A stretch of 64,000 bases of DNA from an uncultured Prolixibacteraceae bacterium. Its GTDB lineage: Bacteria > Bacteroidota > Bacteroidia > Bacteroidales > Prolixibacteraceae. A program made the translations under genes and the position numbers. Below, piece after piece: positions 42,867 through 50,994 of the stretch; positions within the stretch are counted from its first letter, which is position 1; every line of letters begins with the position of its first letter. The notes under the pieces were generated by a model. That model saw nothing but the letters and a program-made list of their open reading frames with translations. It was not told where the DNA came from and did not search any database. The DNA lies in NCBI GenBank assembly GCA_937915865.1, contig CALGIG010000110.1:1-64000 (forward strand), in the 5' to 3' direction.

Positions 42867-43203
42867 ATACAAACAAATATTGCTGGATATATTCTCTGAA
42901 GTTTCTATCCCAATCGAGGTCTGGGCTTATGGAAGCCGGGTAAAAGGAACCGCGCATGATGGCAGCGACCTGGATTTGGTAATTGTTACTCACGACCAAA
43001 AAAAACTTCCGGTGGATGTGTTGATGGACTTGAAAGAAAAAATTCGCGAAAGCAATATCCCGATTCTCGTTGAACTGTTTGACTGGGCCCGACTTCCTGA
43101 ATCGTTTCATAAAAACATTAACTCTTGCCACGAGATTCTGTTTAGCGTTTCGTATAACAAAGCATCGGAACCACAACCCGAATACAGGAAAAAGGACATT
43201 TAA
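42850..43203 (+). CDS. MNT-type nucleotidyltransferase antitoxin
   Basis: Minimal nucleotidyltransferase of 117 residues. The catalytic signature GSRVKGTAHDGSDLDLVI gives the full GSx10DxD pattern, and the third acidic position is in LVELFDWARLP, so the enzyme should be active. It is expected to AMPylate the HEPN toxin encoded just upstream. The 17-base overlap indicates coupled translation. Confidence 0.88.
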   Translation: MLLKTKYKQILLDIFSEVSIPIEVWAYGSRVKGTAHDGSDLDLVIVTHDQKKLPVDVLMDLKEKIRESNIPILVELFDWARLPESFHKNINSCHEILFSVSYNKASEPQPEYRKKDI

Positions 43204-43275
43204 ACTAACCATATCCACTCTTGAGCAATTGCAACGAGTTGTAAATATTGGCAAACGATACAAACATGAAGTCCG

Positions 43276-43318
43276 TCGGCTAAAGCCAGACGGCAAAGAA
43301 TAGCGCATATCCTTTGCC
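43276..43318. repeat. CCGTCGGCTAAAGCC hairpin repeat
   Basis: CCGTC and GGCT pair with AGCC and GACGG around a two-base loop, with one bulged A. A TTTGCCGT stretch follows nearby as a partial inverted copy. The element lies between the HEPN/MNT operon and the convergent TonB receptor gene and may act as a terminator. Confidence 0.45.
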
Positions 43319-43359
43319 GTTCCGCTTTAACGAACAGACAATACAATAGCTTCGGAAAA

Positions 43360-45804
43360 TTAAAATTTCACATTCAATCCCACCATGAAATTGATTCCGG
43401 CCTGAGGAAAATAGCCGTCCATCTTAAAACGTGCACCCTCGTAGATGTAAGAATATACCCAGGCATTGCTCTCGTATTTTACATCGAACAAGTTGTTTAT
43501 CATCAAATGCAGATTGAGTTCTTTGGCAAACTTTTGAGCTACGTTGTAGGTAAACTTCAGGTTATTCAGGAAATAACCGTCCAGTTTCCGGTCGTTGCTC
43601 GACGAATTGTCGACAAATTGCTTACTAACCGAATAAGATTGCAAACTAATGTTCAAACCTTTAGCCGCGAACCAACTCAACTGGCTGTTGGTAATCAAAT
43701 CGGGCGAAAAAGCCAGATCGGTTGTTCCCAACTTACTGGCAACTTGTCCTCCATTATCCCAGTCGTCAACATATTCTGTAAAATCTTTTATTTTATTCTG
43801 GCTTAAGGTCATGTTTAAATCCCATTTCAGTTTATCCGAAAACTTATAGCCAGCCATCAATTCCAATCCAGCCCGGTAACTTTTATCAACATTTACCATG
43901 ATTGGTGCACCCACATCGTTAATCTCGCCAGTTAAAATCAGCTGATTTTGGTAATACATGAAATAGGCATTTGCACCAAATGACAACCGCGATGATTGAT
44001 ATTTATAACCCAATTCAAAATCATTTAAAATTTCCTCGACAGGCTGTTTCCCATGAGGATCAGCATCGACATAATTATCACGATTGGGCTCGCGGTAGGC
44101 CCGGGCAAAATTAGCATACAGTTGTTTGTTATCAGCTATTTTATAAATCAGCCCAACTTTAGGGTTGAAAAATTCGAAGTGGTGTTCCTGAGTTAAATCA
44201 CGCAGATCATCATCAATTCCATCAATCGAATAGTCGATTTTACGGTATTGAAAGTCAGCAAAAAGGTTCAGGTTTTCTTCTAAATCGTAATTGTATTTAG
44301 CATATACATTAAAATCCTTTTTCAACCCATTTCCACGGTACCACTCATGATCCATTTCAGAATTGCCAGCATTACGGGCCCAAATCACCCGGCCAAAATG
44401 ATCGCCATCGTAAACATTGTAACCTCCACCCAATGTAAATTCGCTACCTTCAAGGTTGCGTTGAATAGCAAAAGTCAATCCATAAAAATCGTTATCGAGC
44501 CATTTCCTCCGAATTAAATCCGACCGTTTAATCGTTTCGCCACCAATTACAGGCATAGTTATCAAGTAATTTTCCAATTTTTGGTTTTCCTTGTATTCCT
44601 CATAATAACCTTTTCCAGGTGTATAAAACAAGTTAACATTAACATTGAAGATTTCGGATAACTTATGCGAAAACAACAGTTGGTAATGATCCTGTTGATA
44701 ATGATCGACCTGATTTTTGTAGGTATATAAATTATATGTGCGGCTATTCGATGCAATCATTTCGTCAACTTGTTTTTGCGTATATAAGTCATGATCTGCA
44801 TAACGTTGCATCCCAGTCAAATCATTATTCAGGCGAACAGATGGTACACCATTCCATGCCTGGTAAGTTTCTTCAAAGCCCGAAAATACATTTACCTTCA
44901 AAATGCTGTTTTTTGTAAAATATCCTCCTGAAAGAAAATATGATTTCAGGTCGGACGAAGCGCGATCGATAAAACCGTCGGAGCTGACACGAGAGAGCCT
45001 GACATCAAACGTGAATTTACCTTTCAGCAGGCCTGTGCCAACACCCACCGAATTTTTTAAAGTTCCAAATGATCCGGCAGAACTACTATAATCAGCATAA
45101 GCATCCTTGTTAATGGTAGTGGTTTGCAAATTAATTGTCGCACCAAAAGCAGCGGCGCCGTTGGTTGAAGTTCCCACTCCGCGTTGAACCTGTATGTTAT
45201 CGGTTGACGATGCCATGTCTGGAATATCGACCCACCATGTTCCATGCGATTCGGCGTCATTCATCGGAATTCCGTTTACAGTGACATTAATGCGGTTCAG
45301 ATCAGTTCCACGAATCCTAAAGTTGGTATAACCAACACCTGTTCCGGCGTCGGAAGTTGAAACGAACGAGGGAGTTAGTCCAAGCAAATACGGAATATCC
45401 TGTCCCATGTTATTGTTTTTAATTTCAGCTTTTTCAACCGTAGTATAAGCAACAGGCGTTTTAGCCTTTGCCCTGGTTGCAGAAACAAGTACTTCTTCCG
45501 CCAGAATATTGTCTTGTTTCAAAACAACATCAAGCGTTTGGTTCGAAGTGAGTTTCACATCTTTCTCCAGTTTTTCGTAACCGATAAACGAAATAACGAT
45601 GTGATAACTTCCAACCTTCAGGTTCTTAAACTGGTAACGTCCATTTACATCGGTAATTGTACCATTGAAACCATTTAATATAGCCAGATTGGCTCCGGCT
45701 AAACGTTCACCGTTTTCACTTTTCACAGTACCAGTGAGTGTAAATTGGGCAAATCCCCAAAACACGACACATTGCAAAAGCAATGTCAAAAAAATCCGTT
45801 TCAT
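43360..45804 (-). CDS. TonB-dependent receptor, probably for thiamin
   Basis: Outer-membrane receptor of 814 residues. Signal peptide MKRIFLTLLLQCVVFWGFA; carboxypeptidase-regulatory-like domain about 22-105 (LTGTVKSENGERLAGANLAI, DVNGRYQFKNLKVGSYHIVI); TonB-box region EEVLVSATRA; plug with NFRIRGTDLNRINVTVNGIP and GVGTSTNGAAAFGATINL; then a barrel ending MVGLNVKF. The size and plug are of the classical kind, not SusC. The TPP riboswitch just upstream makes thiamin or a thiamin derivative the likely cargo; such riboswitch-controlled receptors are known in Bacteroidota. Confidence 0.9.
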   Translation of the reverse strand: MKRIFLTLLLQCVVFWGFAQFTLTGTVKSENGERLAGANLAILNGFNGTITDVNGRYQFKNLKVGSYHIVISFIGYEKLEKDVKLTSNQTLDVVLKQDNILAEEVLVSATRAKAKTPVAYTTVEKAEIKNNNMGQDIPYLLGLTPSFVSTSDAGTGVGYTNFRIRGTDLNRINVTVNGIPMNDAESHGTWWVDIPDMASSTDNIQVQRGVGTSTNGAAAFGATINLQTTTINKDAYADYSSSAGSFGTLKNSVGVGTGLLKGKFTFDVRLSRVSSDGFIDRASSDLKSYFLSGGYFTKNSILKVNVFSGFEETYQAWNGVPSVRLNNDLTGMQRYADHDLYTQKQVDEMIASNSRTYNLYTYKNQVDHYQQDHYQLLFSHKLSEIFNVNVNLFYTPGKGYYEEYKENQKLENYLITMPVIGGETIKRSDLIRRKWLDNDFYGLTFAIQRNLEGSEFTLGGGYNVYDGDHFGRVIWARNAGNSEMDHEWYRGNGLKKDFNVYAKYNYDLEENLNLFADFQYRKIDYSIDGIDDDLRDLTQEHHFEFFNPKVGLIYKIADNKQLYANFARAYREPNRDNYVDADPHGKQPVEEILNDFELGYKYQSSRLSFGANAYFMYYQNQLILTGEINDVGAPIMVNVDKSYRAGLELMAGYKFSDKLKWDLNMTLSQNKIKDFTEYVDDWDNGGQVASKLGTTDLAFSPDLITNSQLSWFAAKGLNISLQSYSVSKQFVDNSSSNDRKLDGYFLNNLKFTYNVAQKFAKELNLHLMINNLFDVKYESNAWVYSYIYEGARFKMDGYFPQAGINFMVGLNVKF

Positions 45805-45849
45805 TTTTGTCTTTTAATGGTTAATGAATAACCAATGAGGCAAGTATCC

Positions 45850-45955
45850 ACTTTCGCCATCCCTTCGCCGGCATTATCCGTATCAGGTTCGGTGGGTATG
45901 ATCTCAGCCTGTAATTACCCCGGTTTAACCCGGGAAGGCACCCCATTGCGTAAAA
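45850..45955 (-). promoter_or_regulatory. TPP (thiamin pyrophosphate) riboswitch
   Basis: Read on the - strand the stretch shows the THI-box in order: GGGGTGCC, then GGCTGAGAT, CACCGAACCTGATACGG and ATAATGCCGGCGAAGGGAT. These are the conserved pyrimidine- and pyrophosphate-sensor parts. It ends about 45 bp before the receptor start. No T-run terminator follows; a small hairpin GGTTA-TTCAT-TAACC (45814-45828) lies between, so control of translation is more likely than early termination. A TAccTTTa box (45964-45971) just upstream could be the promoter. Confidence 0.92.
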
Positions 45956-45986
45956 TATCGTGGTAAAGGTAGAGTTTTTTATCGTA

Positions 45987-46019
45987 AAACCTCGAAGGTT
46001 TTAAAAACCTTCGAGGTTT
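45987..46019. repeat. REP-like hairpin between the TPP riboswitch and hsp20
   Basis: AAACCTCGAAGGTTT (45987-46001) pairs perfectly with AAACCTTCGAGGTTT (46005-46019) over 15 bp with a three-base loop. It has the same build as the hairpins at 37201, 38403 and 38709. The remaining bases of the gap to 46191 show no gene. Confidence 0.6.
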
Positions 46020-46191
46020 AAACTTTCTGAAAAATTGTCATTTTACCTTTACGAATTCAGGAAAAATTGACACACAAAATGCCTTTATGACATTCAATAT
46101 CAAAAGTATAGCCATTGGTATCTGATTTGAAATAAACACTTCCGAAAACAAAAAACAAAAAGTATAATTTAAAGTAATGGAGGATTAAACT

Positions 46192-46623
46192 ATGTTACCA
46201 GTATTTAGAAGCAGAAACCTGCCAGATTTATTCGATGAGTTTTTTAACTCGAATTTGTTACCAAATTTCGTTGAAGAAGGAGCCTGGAAATCGACTCCGG
46301 CTGTAAATATCTTCGAAAATAACGAGAAGTTTGAGATTGAAGTTGCAGCTCCTGGCCTCGAAAAAGAAGATTTCAAAATTGATCTGAAGAATGATCATTT
46401 GGTAATTTATTCTGAAAAGAAAGACCAAAAAGAGGAAAAAGAGAAAGGGAAAGTCGTACGTTCAGAATTCAAGTATTCGTCTTTCCAGCGTTTATTTGCC
46501 CTGCCTAAGGAAGTTGATGTTGCCAACATCAAGGCTACTCACAAAAATGGAGTATTAACCATTGAACTTCCTAAAAAGACCGAATACAAAGAAAATTGGT
46601 CACGTCAGATCGAAATCCAGTAA
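46192..46623 (+). CDS. Small heat-shock protein, Hsp20/alpha-crystallin family
   Basis: ATP-independent holdase chaperone of 143 residues. The alpha-crystallin domain spans about 35-130 (TPAVNIFENNEKFEIEVAAP, GLEKEDFKIDL, KNGVLTIELPKK). The N-terminal arm contains the common DLFDEFFNSN motif, and the short C-terminal tail ends WSRQIEIQ with the I-x-I anchor. GGAGG eleven bases before the ATG is one of the few strong ribosome binding sites in this window. Confidence 0.95.
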   Translation: MLPVFRSRNLPDLFDEFFNSNLLPNFVEEGAWKSTPAVNIFENNEKFEIEVAAPGLEKEDFKIDLKNDHLVIYSEKKDQKEEKEKGKVVRSEFKYSSFQRLFALPKEVDVANIKATHKNGVLTIELPKKTEYKENWSRQIEIQ

Positions 46624-46660
46624 AGCTGTTGTAATTAAAAAACACAGGGTTCACAGAATG

Positions 46661-46697
46661 CCACAGATTCACAGTGTTGAGTCTGTGGTTTTTTGTT
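46661..46697. terminator. Two-way terminator between hsp20 and the small membrane gene
   Basis: CCACAGA pairs with TCTGTGG, with A-rich sequence before and a T-run after, so it can work on both strands. It overlaps the last codons of the - strand small membrane protein. Confidence 0.6.
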
Positions 46698-46881
46698 TCC
46701 CTTCATTTCTGGCTCCGATGACCAAAGAAACAATTGTCAAAATCAAACCAAATGTAGTTGCAACTGAACCTATTCGTTGGGCTTTGGTTAAATCTGTAAA
46801 TAGAAAGAAAATAATTTCAACGACAATAATTATCAAGCAACAGATCATCAATCCAATTCTGAACTTTCTCATTTCTAACAA
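46669..46881 (-). CDS. Small two-segment membrane protein, 70 residues
   Basis: Not recognised beyond its topology: two predicted membrane helices (GLMICCLIIIVVEIIFFLF and VATTFGLILTIVSLVIGA) joined by a short loop, with a charged C-terminal tail. It starts 12 bp after the cytidine deaminase stop on the same strand and so is probably co-transcribed with it. It ends at the shared terminator with hsp20. The length and clean topology favour a real gene. Confidence 0.6.
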   Translation of the reverse strand: MLEMRKFRIGLMICCLIIIVVEIIFFLFTDLTKAQRIGSVATTFGLILTIVSLVIGARNEGKQKTTDSTL

Positions 46882-46893
46882 TATAAATTTCGA

Positions 46894-47373
46894 TCAAAGC
46901 GCTTTCTTTGAAAAACTTAAGGGCAAGAGGCTTTCGATCCCATCTAAAATCAAAATCGAATCCTGCCCATCCAATATAATCCGAATAGGTTTTCCAAACC
47001 TAACTTCCGATTCAGCCAGCGCTTGCCTGCAAGCGCCACAAGGCTTCACGGGTTCGTTTACCAATACACCATTTTTTGCTGCCGAAATAGCAATTATTTT
47101 TACAGCCGATTCAGGGAAGTTAGCATTGGCATAAAACAAAGTAACCCGCTCGGCACACAAGCCAGATGGATATGCTGAATTTTCCTGGTTATTTCCAGTT
47201 ACAATCTGCCCGTTGTCGAGTAAAACAGCAGCCCCCACATGAAAACCGGAATACGGAGCATATGCCTGTTGTGTTATTCTCCTGGCTTCCAGAAGTAAAC
47301 GTTGTTCATCAGACGAAAGTTCTTCAATACTATTGAACTCGCGTACTAATATTTTTATTTCCGTCGTTTTCAT
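46894..47373 (-). CDS. cdd: Cytidine deaminase
   Basis: Zinc enzyme of 159 residues that deaminates cytidine and deoxycytidine in pyrimidine salvage. Motifs: APYSGFHVGAAVLLDNG, the catalytic CAERVTLF with Cys and Glu, and PCGACRQAL with the two other zinc cysteines. It is of the short homotetrameric type, slightly longer than the B. subtilis enzyme because of an N-terminal extension. It is divergent from the glucosaminidase gene. Confidence 0.93.
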   Translation of the reverse strand: MKTTEIKILVREFNSIEELSSDEQRLLLEARRITQQAYAPYSGFHVGAAVLLDNGQIVTGNNQENSAYPSGLCAERVTLFYANANFPESAVKIIAISAAKNGVLVNEPVKPCGACRQALAESEVRFGKPIRIILDGQDSILILDGIESLLPLSFSKKAL

Positions 47374-47445
47374 GTGTAAACAGTTTGGTTCAAATGTACG
47401 TTAATACTTATTATTTAACAATGGGAACAACTTATAACATTTTTC

Positions 47446-47453
47446 TATTTTTG
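47446..47453 (+). promoter_or_regulatory. -7 box of the glucosaminidase gene
   Basis: TATTTTTG matches TAnnTTTG and lies 22 bp before the ATG at 47476. The -33 element is not clear. Confidence 0.45.
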
Positions 47454-47475
47454 TAAAAGATACTAAGCAATAATC

Positions 47476-48432
47476 ATGATCAGACTAATTTTACCTTTTA
47501 TTTTCGTTTTGTTTTTCATTTCAGGATTTGCTCAACCTAACCAAGCGGAAAGAGCCGAATATATTAAGAAATATTATCTTCTTGCGATAGCTGAAATGGA
47601 AAGAAGCGGGATTCCGGCAAGTATTACTTTAGCGCAGGGCTGTTGGGAATCGCAAAATGGTAAAAGTATCTTAGCTACCGATGGCAACAACCATTTTGGA
47701 ATAAAATGTAAAAGTGATTGGAGAGGTAAAAAAATATACCATGACGATGATGCCAAACACGAATGTTTTAGAAAATACGCTCATGCCGAAGAATCATACA
47801 TCGATCATAGCAATTTCCTGATGAATGGCACCCGCTATAGCTTTTTGTTTAAACTCGATCCCAAAGACTATATCGGCTGGGCCAAAGGACTTAAGCAAGC
47901 TGGTTATGCCACTGATCCAACTTATGCTGAACGGCTTATAAAAATCATTGAAGATTTTAAGCTATTTGTTTATGACGAATATGGAGATAACCGCCAGATT
48001 GCTGTATTAATAAACGAACCCGACAAAACCCGCCATGAGAAAAAGCCAATGAATACGGATATTCAGAAGGCAGTGCGCCGCATTGAGATGAGAAATGGCC
48101 TACATACAATTGTTGTTGCACAAGGCGATACTTATGAAAGCTTATCCAAACTATACAAATTAAAAGACTGGGAACTATATACTTACAACGATTTTGGGAA
48201 AGGACGACAACCAAGGCCCGGCGAAATTCTTTATATTCAGAAAAAATATCGTAAAGCAAATAAACAACACACCCGGCATGTTACTGAGAATGGCGACACC
48301 ATGCACTATATTTCTCAATTATATGGAATCCAACTTAGGCCTTTGCTTAAACGGAACAGAATGAAATTTGGCGACGAGCCTGCTGCTGGCCAGGTAATAT
48401 ACTTGCATAGCAAACGACCAAGGAGAAGCTAG
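47476..48432 (+). CDS. Exported glucosaminidase with two LysM domains (GH73-like)
   Basis: Peptidoglycan hydrolase of 318 residues. Signal peptide (to about residue 19, ISGFAQ). The N-terminal glucosaminidase domain has SGIPASITLAQGCWESQNGK, where the Glu is the catalytic acid, and NNHFGIKCKSDWRGKKIYHD. Two C-terminal LysM repeats follow: about 213-262 (HTIVVAQGDTYESLSKLYKL) and about 270-315 (RHVTENGDTMHYISQLYGI). It cleaves between GlcNAc and MurNAc during wall growth or separation. Confidence 0.92.
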   Translation: MIRLILPFIFVLFFISGFAQPNQAERAEYIKKYYLLAIAEMERSGIPASITLAQGCWESQNGKSILATDGNNHFGIKCKSDWRGKKIYHDDDAKHECFRKYAHAEESYIDHSNFLMNGTRYSFLFKLDPKDYIGWAKGLKQAGYATDPTYAERLIKIIEDFKLFVYDEYGDNRQIAVLINEPDKTRHEKKPMNTDIQKAVRRIEMRNGLHTIVVAQGDTYESLSKLYKLKDWELYTYNDFGKGRQPRPGEILYIQKKYRKANKQHTRHVTENGDTMHYISQLYGIQLRPLLKRNRMKFGDEPAAGQVIYLHSKRPRRS

Positions 48433-48456
48433 TTGCCAGTTGCGAAACATTGTACT

Positions 48457-48861
48457 TTACGAATTATTCTGCAATAATTCTGTATGCTGAGACCGATTAC
48501 GGAATACTATCTTTTCAGGTTCGTTCCAGCGAATAAAAAGCAAACGGAGTAAGACTTTGTCGGTAAAAAATATAAAATTCAGTAATAGTAAAATTATAGC
48601 AACAGAAATCCAGTGCTCTTTCAGAAAACTGACGGCCTGGGTTACATTATTTTGATCGATGAAAAAATAGAACCCACTTACCAAAGCTATCAAGCCTAAA
48701 GTCACTCCACTATATAAAAGATATTCACGAAAGTCAACCTTCCATTGTTCGCGACGGACAATCGTTTGAGTTACTTTGCTCGCAAAATCAGCTGGCAATA
48801 TAAATCCAGGGTCTGAACTCAGCGATTTTTCCAAAACCTGATCAAGATATTCTTCATTCAT
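48457..48861 (-). CDS. Probable membrane anti-sigma factor
   Basis: Membrane protein of 134 residues with a short cytoplasmic N-terminal region (LDQVLEKSLSSDPGFILPAD, FASKVTQTIVRREQW), two membrane segments (about 48-67 and 82-103) and a basic tail. There is no recognised anti-sigma domain. Its gene overlaps the end of the ECF sigma gene by eight bases, the usual place for the cognate anti-sigma factor, and the N-terminal region is long enough to bind one. The role is inferred from context. Confidence 0.65.
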   Translation of the reverse strand: MNEEYLDQVLEKSLSSDPGFILPADFASKVTQTIVRREQWKVDFREYLLYSGVTLGLIALVSGFYFFIDQNNVTQAVSFLKEHWISVAIILLLLNFIFFTDKVLLRLLFIRWNEPEKIVFRNRSQHTELLQNNS

Positions 48862-49435
48862 GCGTAATCTCCTTTACCTTTTTTAGGCTACCCTCGTCAA
48901 CCACAAATTTAAGTTTTTCTTTTAAAAGCGCTTTCGCCCTAAAAAGATAACTTTTCACTGTACCTTCGGGCATACCTGTAATTTGTTCAATCTCCTGATA
49001 CGAAAACTCTTCGAGATGAAATAATGTTAAAACGGTACGATACTGAACCGGAAGCAAGTCAATTTGAATCCTTACATACTGATGTAAATCTGTGCGTTCA
49101 AAATCAATTGCCTTATTGTTATCTGAAATATTAGATGCAAAAGGTAATTCATCTGAGCTTATTGTATCTCCTTTTTTGAACTTTCTCAGGTAGTTAATAC
49201 TAGTATTGTATGCGATTGTGGCTATCCATGTCGATAATTTACATTCGCTACGGTATTTCCCCAGGTTCTGATAAACTTTCAGAAACACTTCCTGACATAC
49301 ATCTTCCAATTCATCCTGACGTTGAATTAATCGTCCGGTAATATGAACAACCAATTTTTGGTAGCGATTTACCAAAAACGTAAAAGCATTCGTATTCCCT
49401 TTTAAAACCTGACTTATTAATTCTGCATCGTTCAT
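48854..49435 (-). CDS. ECF sigma factor (second system)
   Basis: RNA polymerase ECF sigma factor of 193 residues. Region 2 has FTFLVNRYQKLVVHITGRLI and LEDVCQEVFLKVYQNLGKYR with STWIATIAYNTSINYLRKFK. Region 4 has LPVQYRTVLTLFHLEEFSYQ and EIEQITGMPEGTVKSYLFRA. Its own promoter region carries a bipartite motif that recurs in front of the divergent gene, so it is probably autoregulated. The start codon lies about 10 bp from the -10 motif, which implies a leaderless or almost leaderless transcript. Confidence 0.93.
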   Translation of the reverse strand: MNDAELISQVLKGNTNAFTFLVNRYQKLVVHITGRLIQRQDELEDVCQEVFLKVYQNLGKYRSECKLSTWIATIAYNTSINYLRKFKKGDTISSDELPFASNISDNNKAIDFERTDLHQYVRIQIDLLPVQYRTVLTLFHLEEFSYQEIEQITGMPEGTVKSYLFRAKALLKEKLKFVVDEGSLKKVKEITHE

Positions 49436-49444
49436 ACACGTGGT

Positions 49445-49473
49445 TTGACAGTATCTCAGTCAAAAATGTTGCA
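49445..49473 (-). promoter_or_regulatory. ECF-type promoter of the sigma gene
   Basis: Read on the - strand: TGCAACATTT (49464-49473), 12 bases, CTGTCAA (49445-49451). The identical pair with identical spacing occurs on the + strand at 49514-49542. This is the expected form of an autoregulated ECF promoter. Confidence 0.7.
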
Positions 49474-49513
49474 TAAAGTTCGATTATTTTCTACGAAAAA
49501 ATTAATCCCTGGC

Positions 49514-49542
49514 TGCAACATTTCCAATTGATATGCTGTCAA
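49514..49542 (+). promoter_or_regulatory. ECF-type promoter of the divergent membrane gene
   Basis: TGCAACATTT (49514-49523), 12 bases, CTGTCAA (49536-49542), the same as the - strand copy 40 bp away. The ATG at 49533 lies inside this promoter and therefore cannot start translation; the ATG at 49569 is used instead. Confidence 0.7.
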
Positions 49543-49568
49543 CTCTAGCAAACACAAAAACAGAAATT

Positions 49569-49946
49569 ATGAGAGACGTTTTAATGGCAGCCGTAATTTT
49601 TTACATGATTTTTCTGATCGTGAAAAATTTTACAGATTTTTTACTGAAGCGGAAAATCATCAAAGCTGGTCACTTTGATAATGCCGGAATACTAGACCAA
49701 AAAGTTGCTACAGGATCACCAGAAAACCAGGAAGCAAACAAATATCCTTCGCTAAAATGGGGATTGGTAGCCTTCTTTGCCGGACTCGGATTTATTATTA
49801 TCGATCAAATCAGCCCAAGCTACAACAATTGGGAATCGATGCACAATTTTATGGATAGCTTCCTTCCATTTGGAATTGAATTAGTATCTATTTCGTGTGG
49901 TTTTATTGTGTATTTTCTGATTGTGAATTTCAAAAGCAAAAAATAA
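49569..49946 (+). CDS. DUF6249-like small membrane protein, ECF target
   Basis: Membrane protein of 125 residues from ATG 49569 (the frame is open from 49533, but that codon is upstream of the -10 motif). Predicted membrane segments: MAAVIFYMIFLIVKNFTDFL, WGLVAFFAGLGFIIIDQI and LVSISCGFIVYFLIVNF, with a soluble loop between the first two. It resembles the DUF6249-type proteins that accompany ECF sigma operons in Bacteroidota (recognition by eye). Its promoter matches that of the sigma gene, so it should be part of the same regulon. Confidence 0.75.
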   Translation: MRDVLMAAVIFYMIFLIVKNFTDFLLKRKIIKAGHFDNAGILDQKVATGSPENQEANKYPSLKWGLVAFFAGLGFIIIDQISPSYNNWESMHNFMDSFLPFGIELVSISCGFIVYFLIVNFKSKK

Positions 49947-49957
49947 GTTTAAAGCAG

Positions 49958-50003
49958 GAAGTCAGAAGAAGAGAGCAAGTATTATTTCCAATCTTCTGAC
50001 TTC
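49958..50003. terminator. Two-way terminator between convergent genes
   Basis: GAAGTCAGAAGA (49958-49969) pairs perfectly with TCTTCTGACTTC (49992-50003), and a T-run follows near 50010. It lies between the DUF6249-like gene and fmt. Confidence 0.75.
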
Positions 50004-50019
50004 TAGCTTCGTTTTTTCC

Positions 50020-50994
50020 TCACATCTTTACTATCCAATTATCCAGGTCATGAAAACCACGAAGCAATTCGTCAATCTTCATCCTTTTCTTACCTGAAAG
50101 TTGAACATCGGTAACTGAAAGCCAACCATCAGGGCAGGCAATTTTCAGGTATTTCTTTCCATCGGTAAGCATACTCCCCGGCGCAGATGTCAAACTATAA
50201 TCACGCGAGGCTGCAAATATTTTGACTGTAAGCATCTCATTCTTCTCTTTGTGGGCCAATTCTGTCCACGCACCCGGATAAGGCGATAAACCACGGATCA
50301 GGTTTCTAACGGTTTCAATATCTTTCGACCAATCGATACGACAATCATCTTTAAATATCTTAGGGGCATGTTTAATGCTCCCGTTCTCCTGAATCAAATG
50401 ATCCTGTTCAACAGCAACCACACTACCAGCAGCCAGTGAATCAACAGTTTTCAAAACAAGCTTCGCCCCAATCTCCATTAAACGATCGTGAATTATACCA
50501 ACTGTATCATTATCGCCAATTTCAATTTTCTCCTGTAACATAATTTTACCTGTATCAATTTCATGTGAAAGGAGGAATGTGGTTACACCAGTTTCTTTTT
50601 CGCCATTAATAATTGCCCAGTTTAATGGGGCAGCTCCCCTATATTGAGGTAATAACGAGCCATGCAGGTTGAAAGTTCCAAGATGTGGCATACGCCAAAC
50701 AATCTCGGGCAACATCCGAAAGGCAACAACTATTTGCAGGTCAGCCTTTAAACTTTCCAGCTCAGCAATAAAACCAGCATCTTTTAATTTCTCGGGCTGG
50801 AGTATTGGTAAATTTTGTTGCATAGCGTATTTTTTTACTGCCGACTCGCTGATTTGCTGCCCGCGTCCAGCTGGTTTATCAGGAGCTGTAATAACACCAA
50901 CAACATTATAGTTATTTTGAACCAAAGCTTTTAAGCTCTCAACTGCAAAGTCGGGAGTTCCCATAAATACAATTCGAATTTGTTTTGGATGCAT
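50020..50994 (-). CDS. fmt: Methionyl-tRNA formyltransferase
   Basis: Formylates initiator Met-tRNA with 10-formyl-tetrahydrofolate. Start at 50994 (MHPKQIRIVFMGTPDFAVES); an upstream ATG at 51024 adds ten residues that do not fit the family. The N-terminal formyltransferase domain has HGSLLPQYRGAAPLNWAI, with the catalytic Asn and His region, and LLSHEIDTGKIML. The C-terminal OB-like domain contains LIRGLSPYPGAWTEL. The 324-residue length is normal. It is a single gene here, not next to def. Confidence 0.95.
   Translation of the reverse strand: MHPKQIRIVFMGTPDFAVESLKALVQNNYNVVGVITAPDKPAGRGQQISESAVKKYAMQQNLPILQPEKLKDAGFIAELESLKADLQIVVAFRMLPEIVWRMPHLGTFNLHGSLLPQYRGAAPLNWAIINGEKETGVTTFLLSHEIDTGKIMLQEKIEIGDNDTVGIIHDRLMEIGAKLVLKTVDSLAAGSVVAVEQDHLIQENGSIKHAPKIFKDDCRIDWSKDIETVRNLIRGLSPYPGAWTELAHKEKNEMLTVKIFAASRDYSLTSAPGSMLTDGKKYLKIACPDGWLSVTDVQLSGKKRMKIDELLRGFHDLDNWIVKM

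Noticed and set aside
38462..43203. Prophage or integrative element
   Set aside because: KilA-N and toxin-type genes are present, but there is no integrase, capsid, portal, relaxase or att-like direct repeat.
46562..47134. 190-codon open frame on the + strand
   Set aside because: It runs antisense through cytidine deaminase and the small membrane gene and overlaps the end of hsp20. It is a shadow frame without family motifs.
49533..49568. ATG at 49533 as the start of the DUF6249-like protein
   Set aside because: It lies between the two halves of the ECF promoter; transcription should begin downstream of it.
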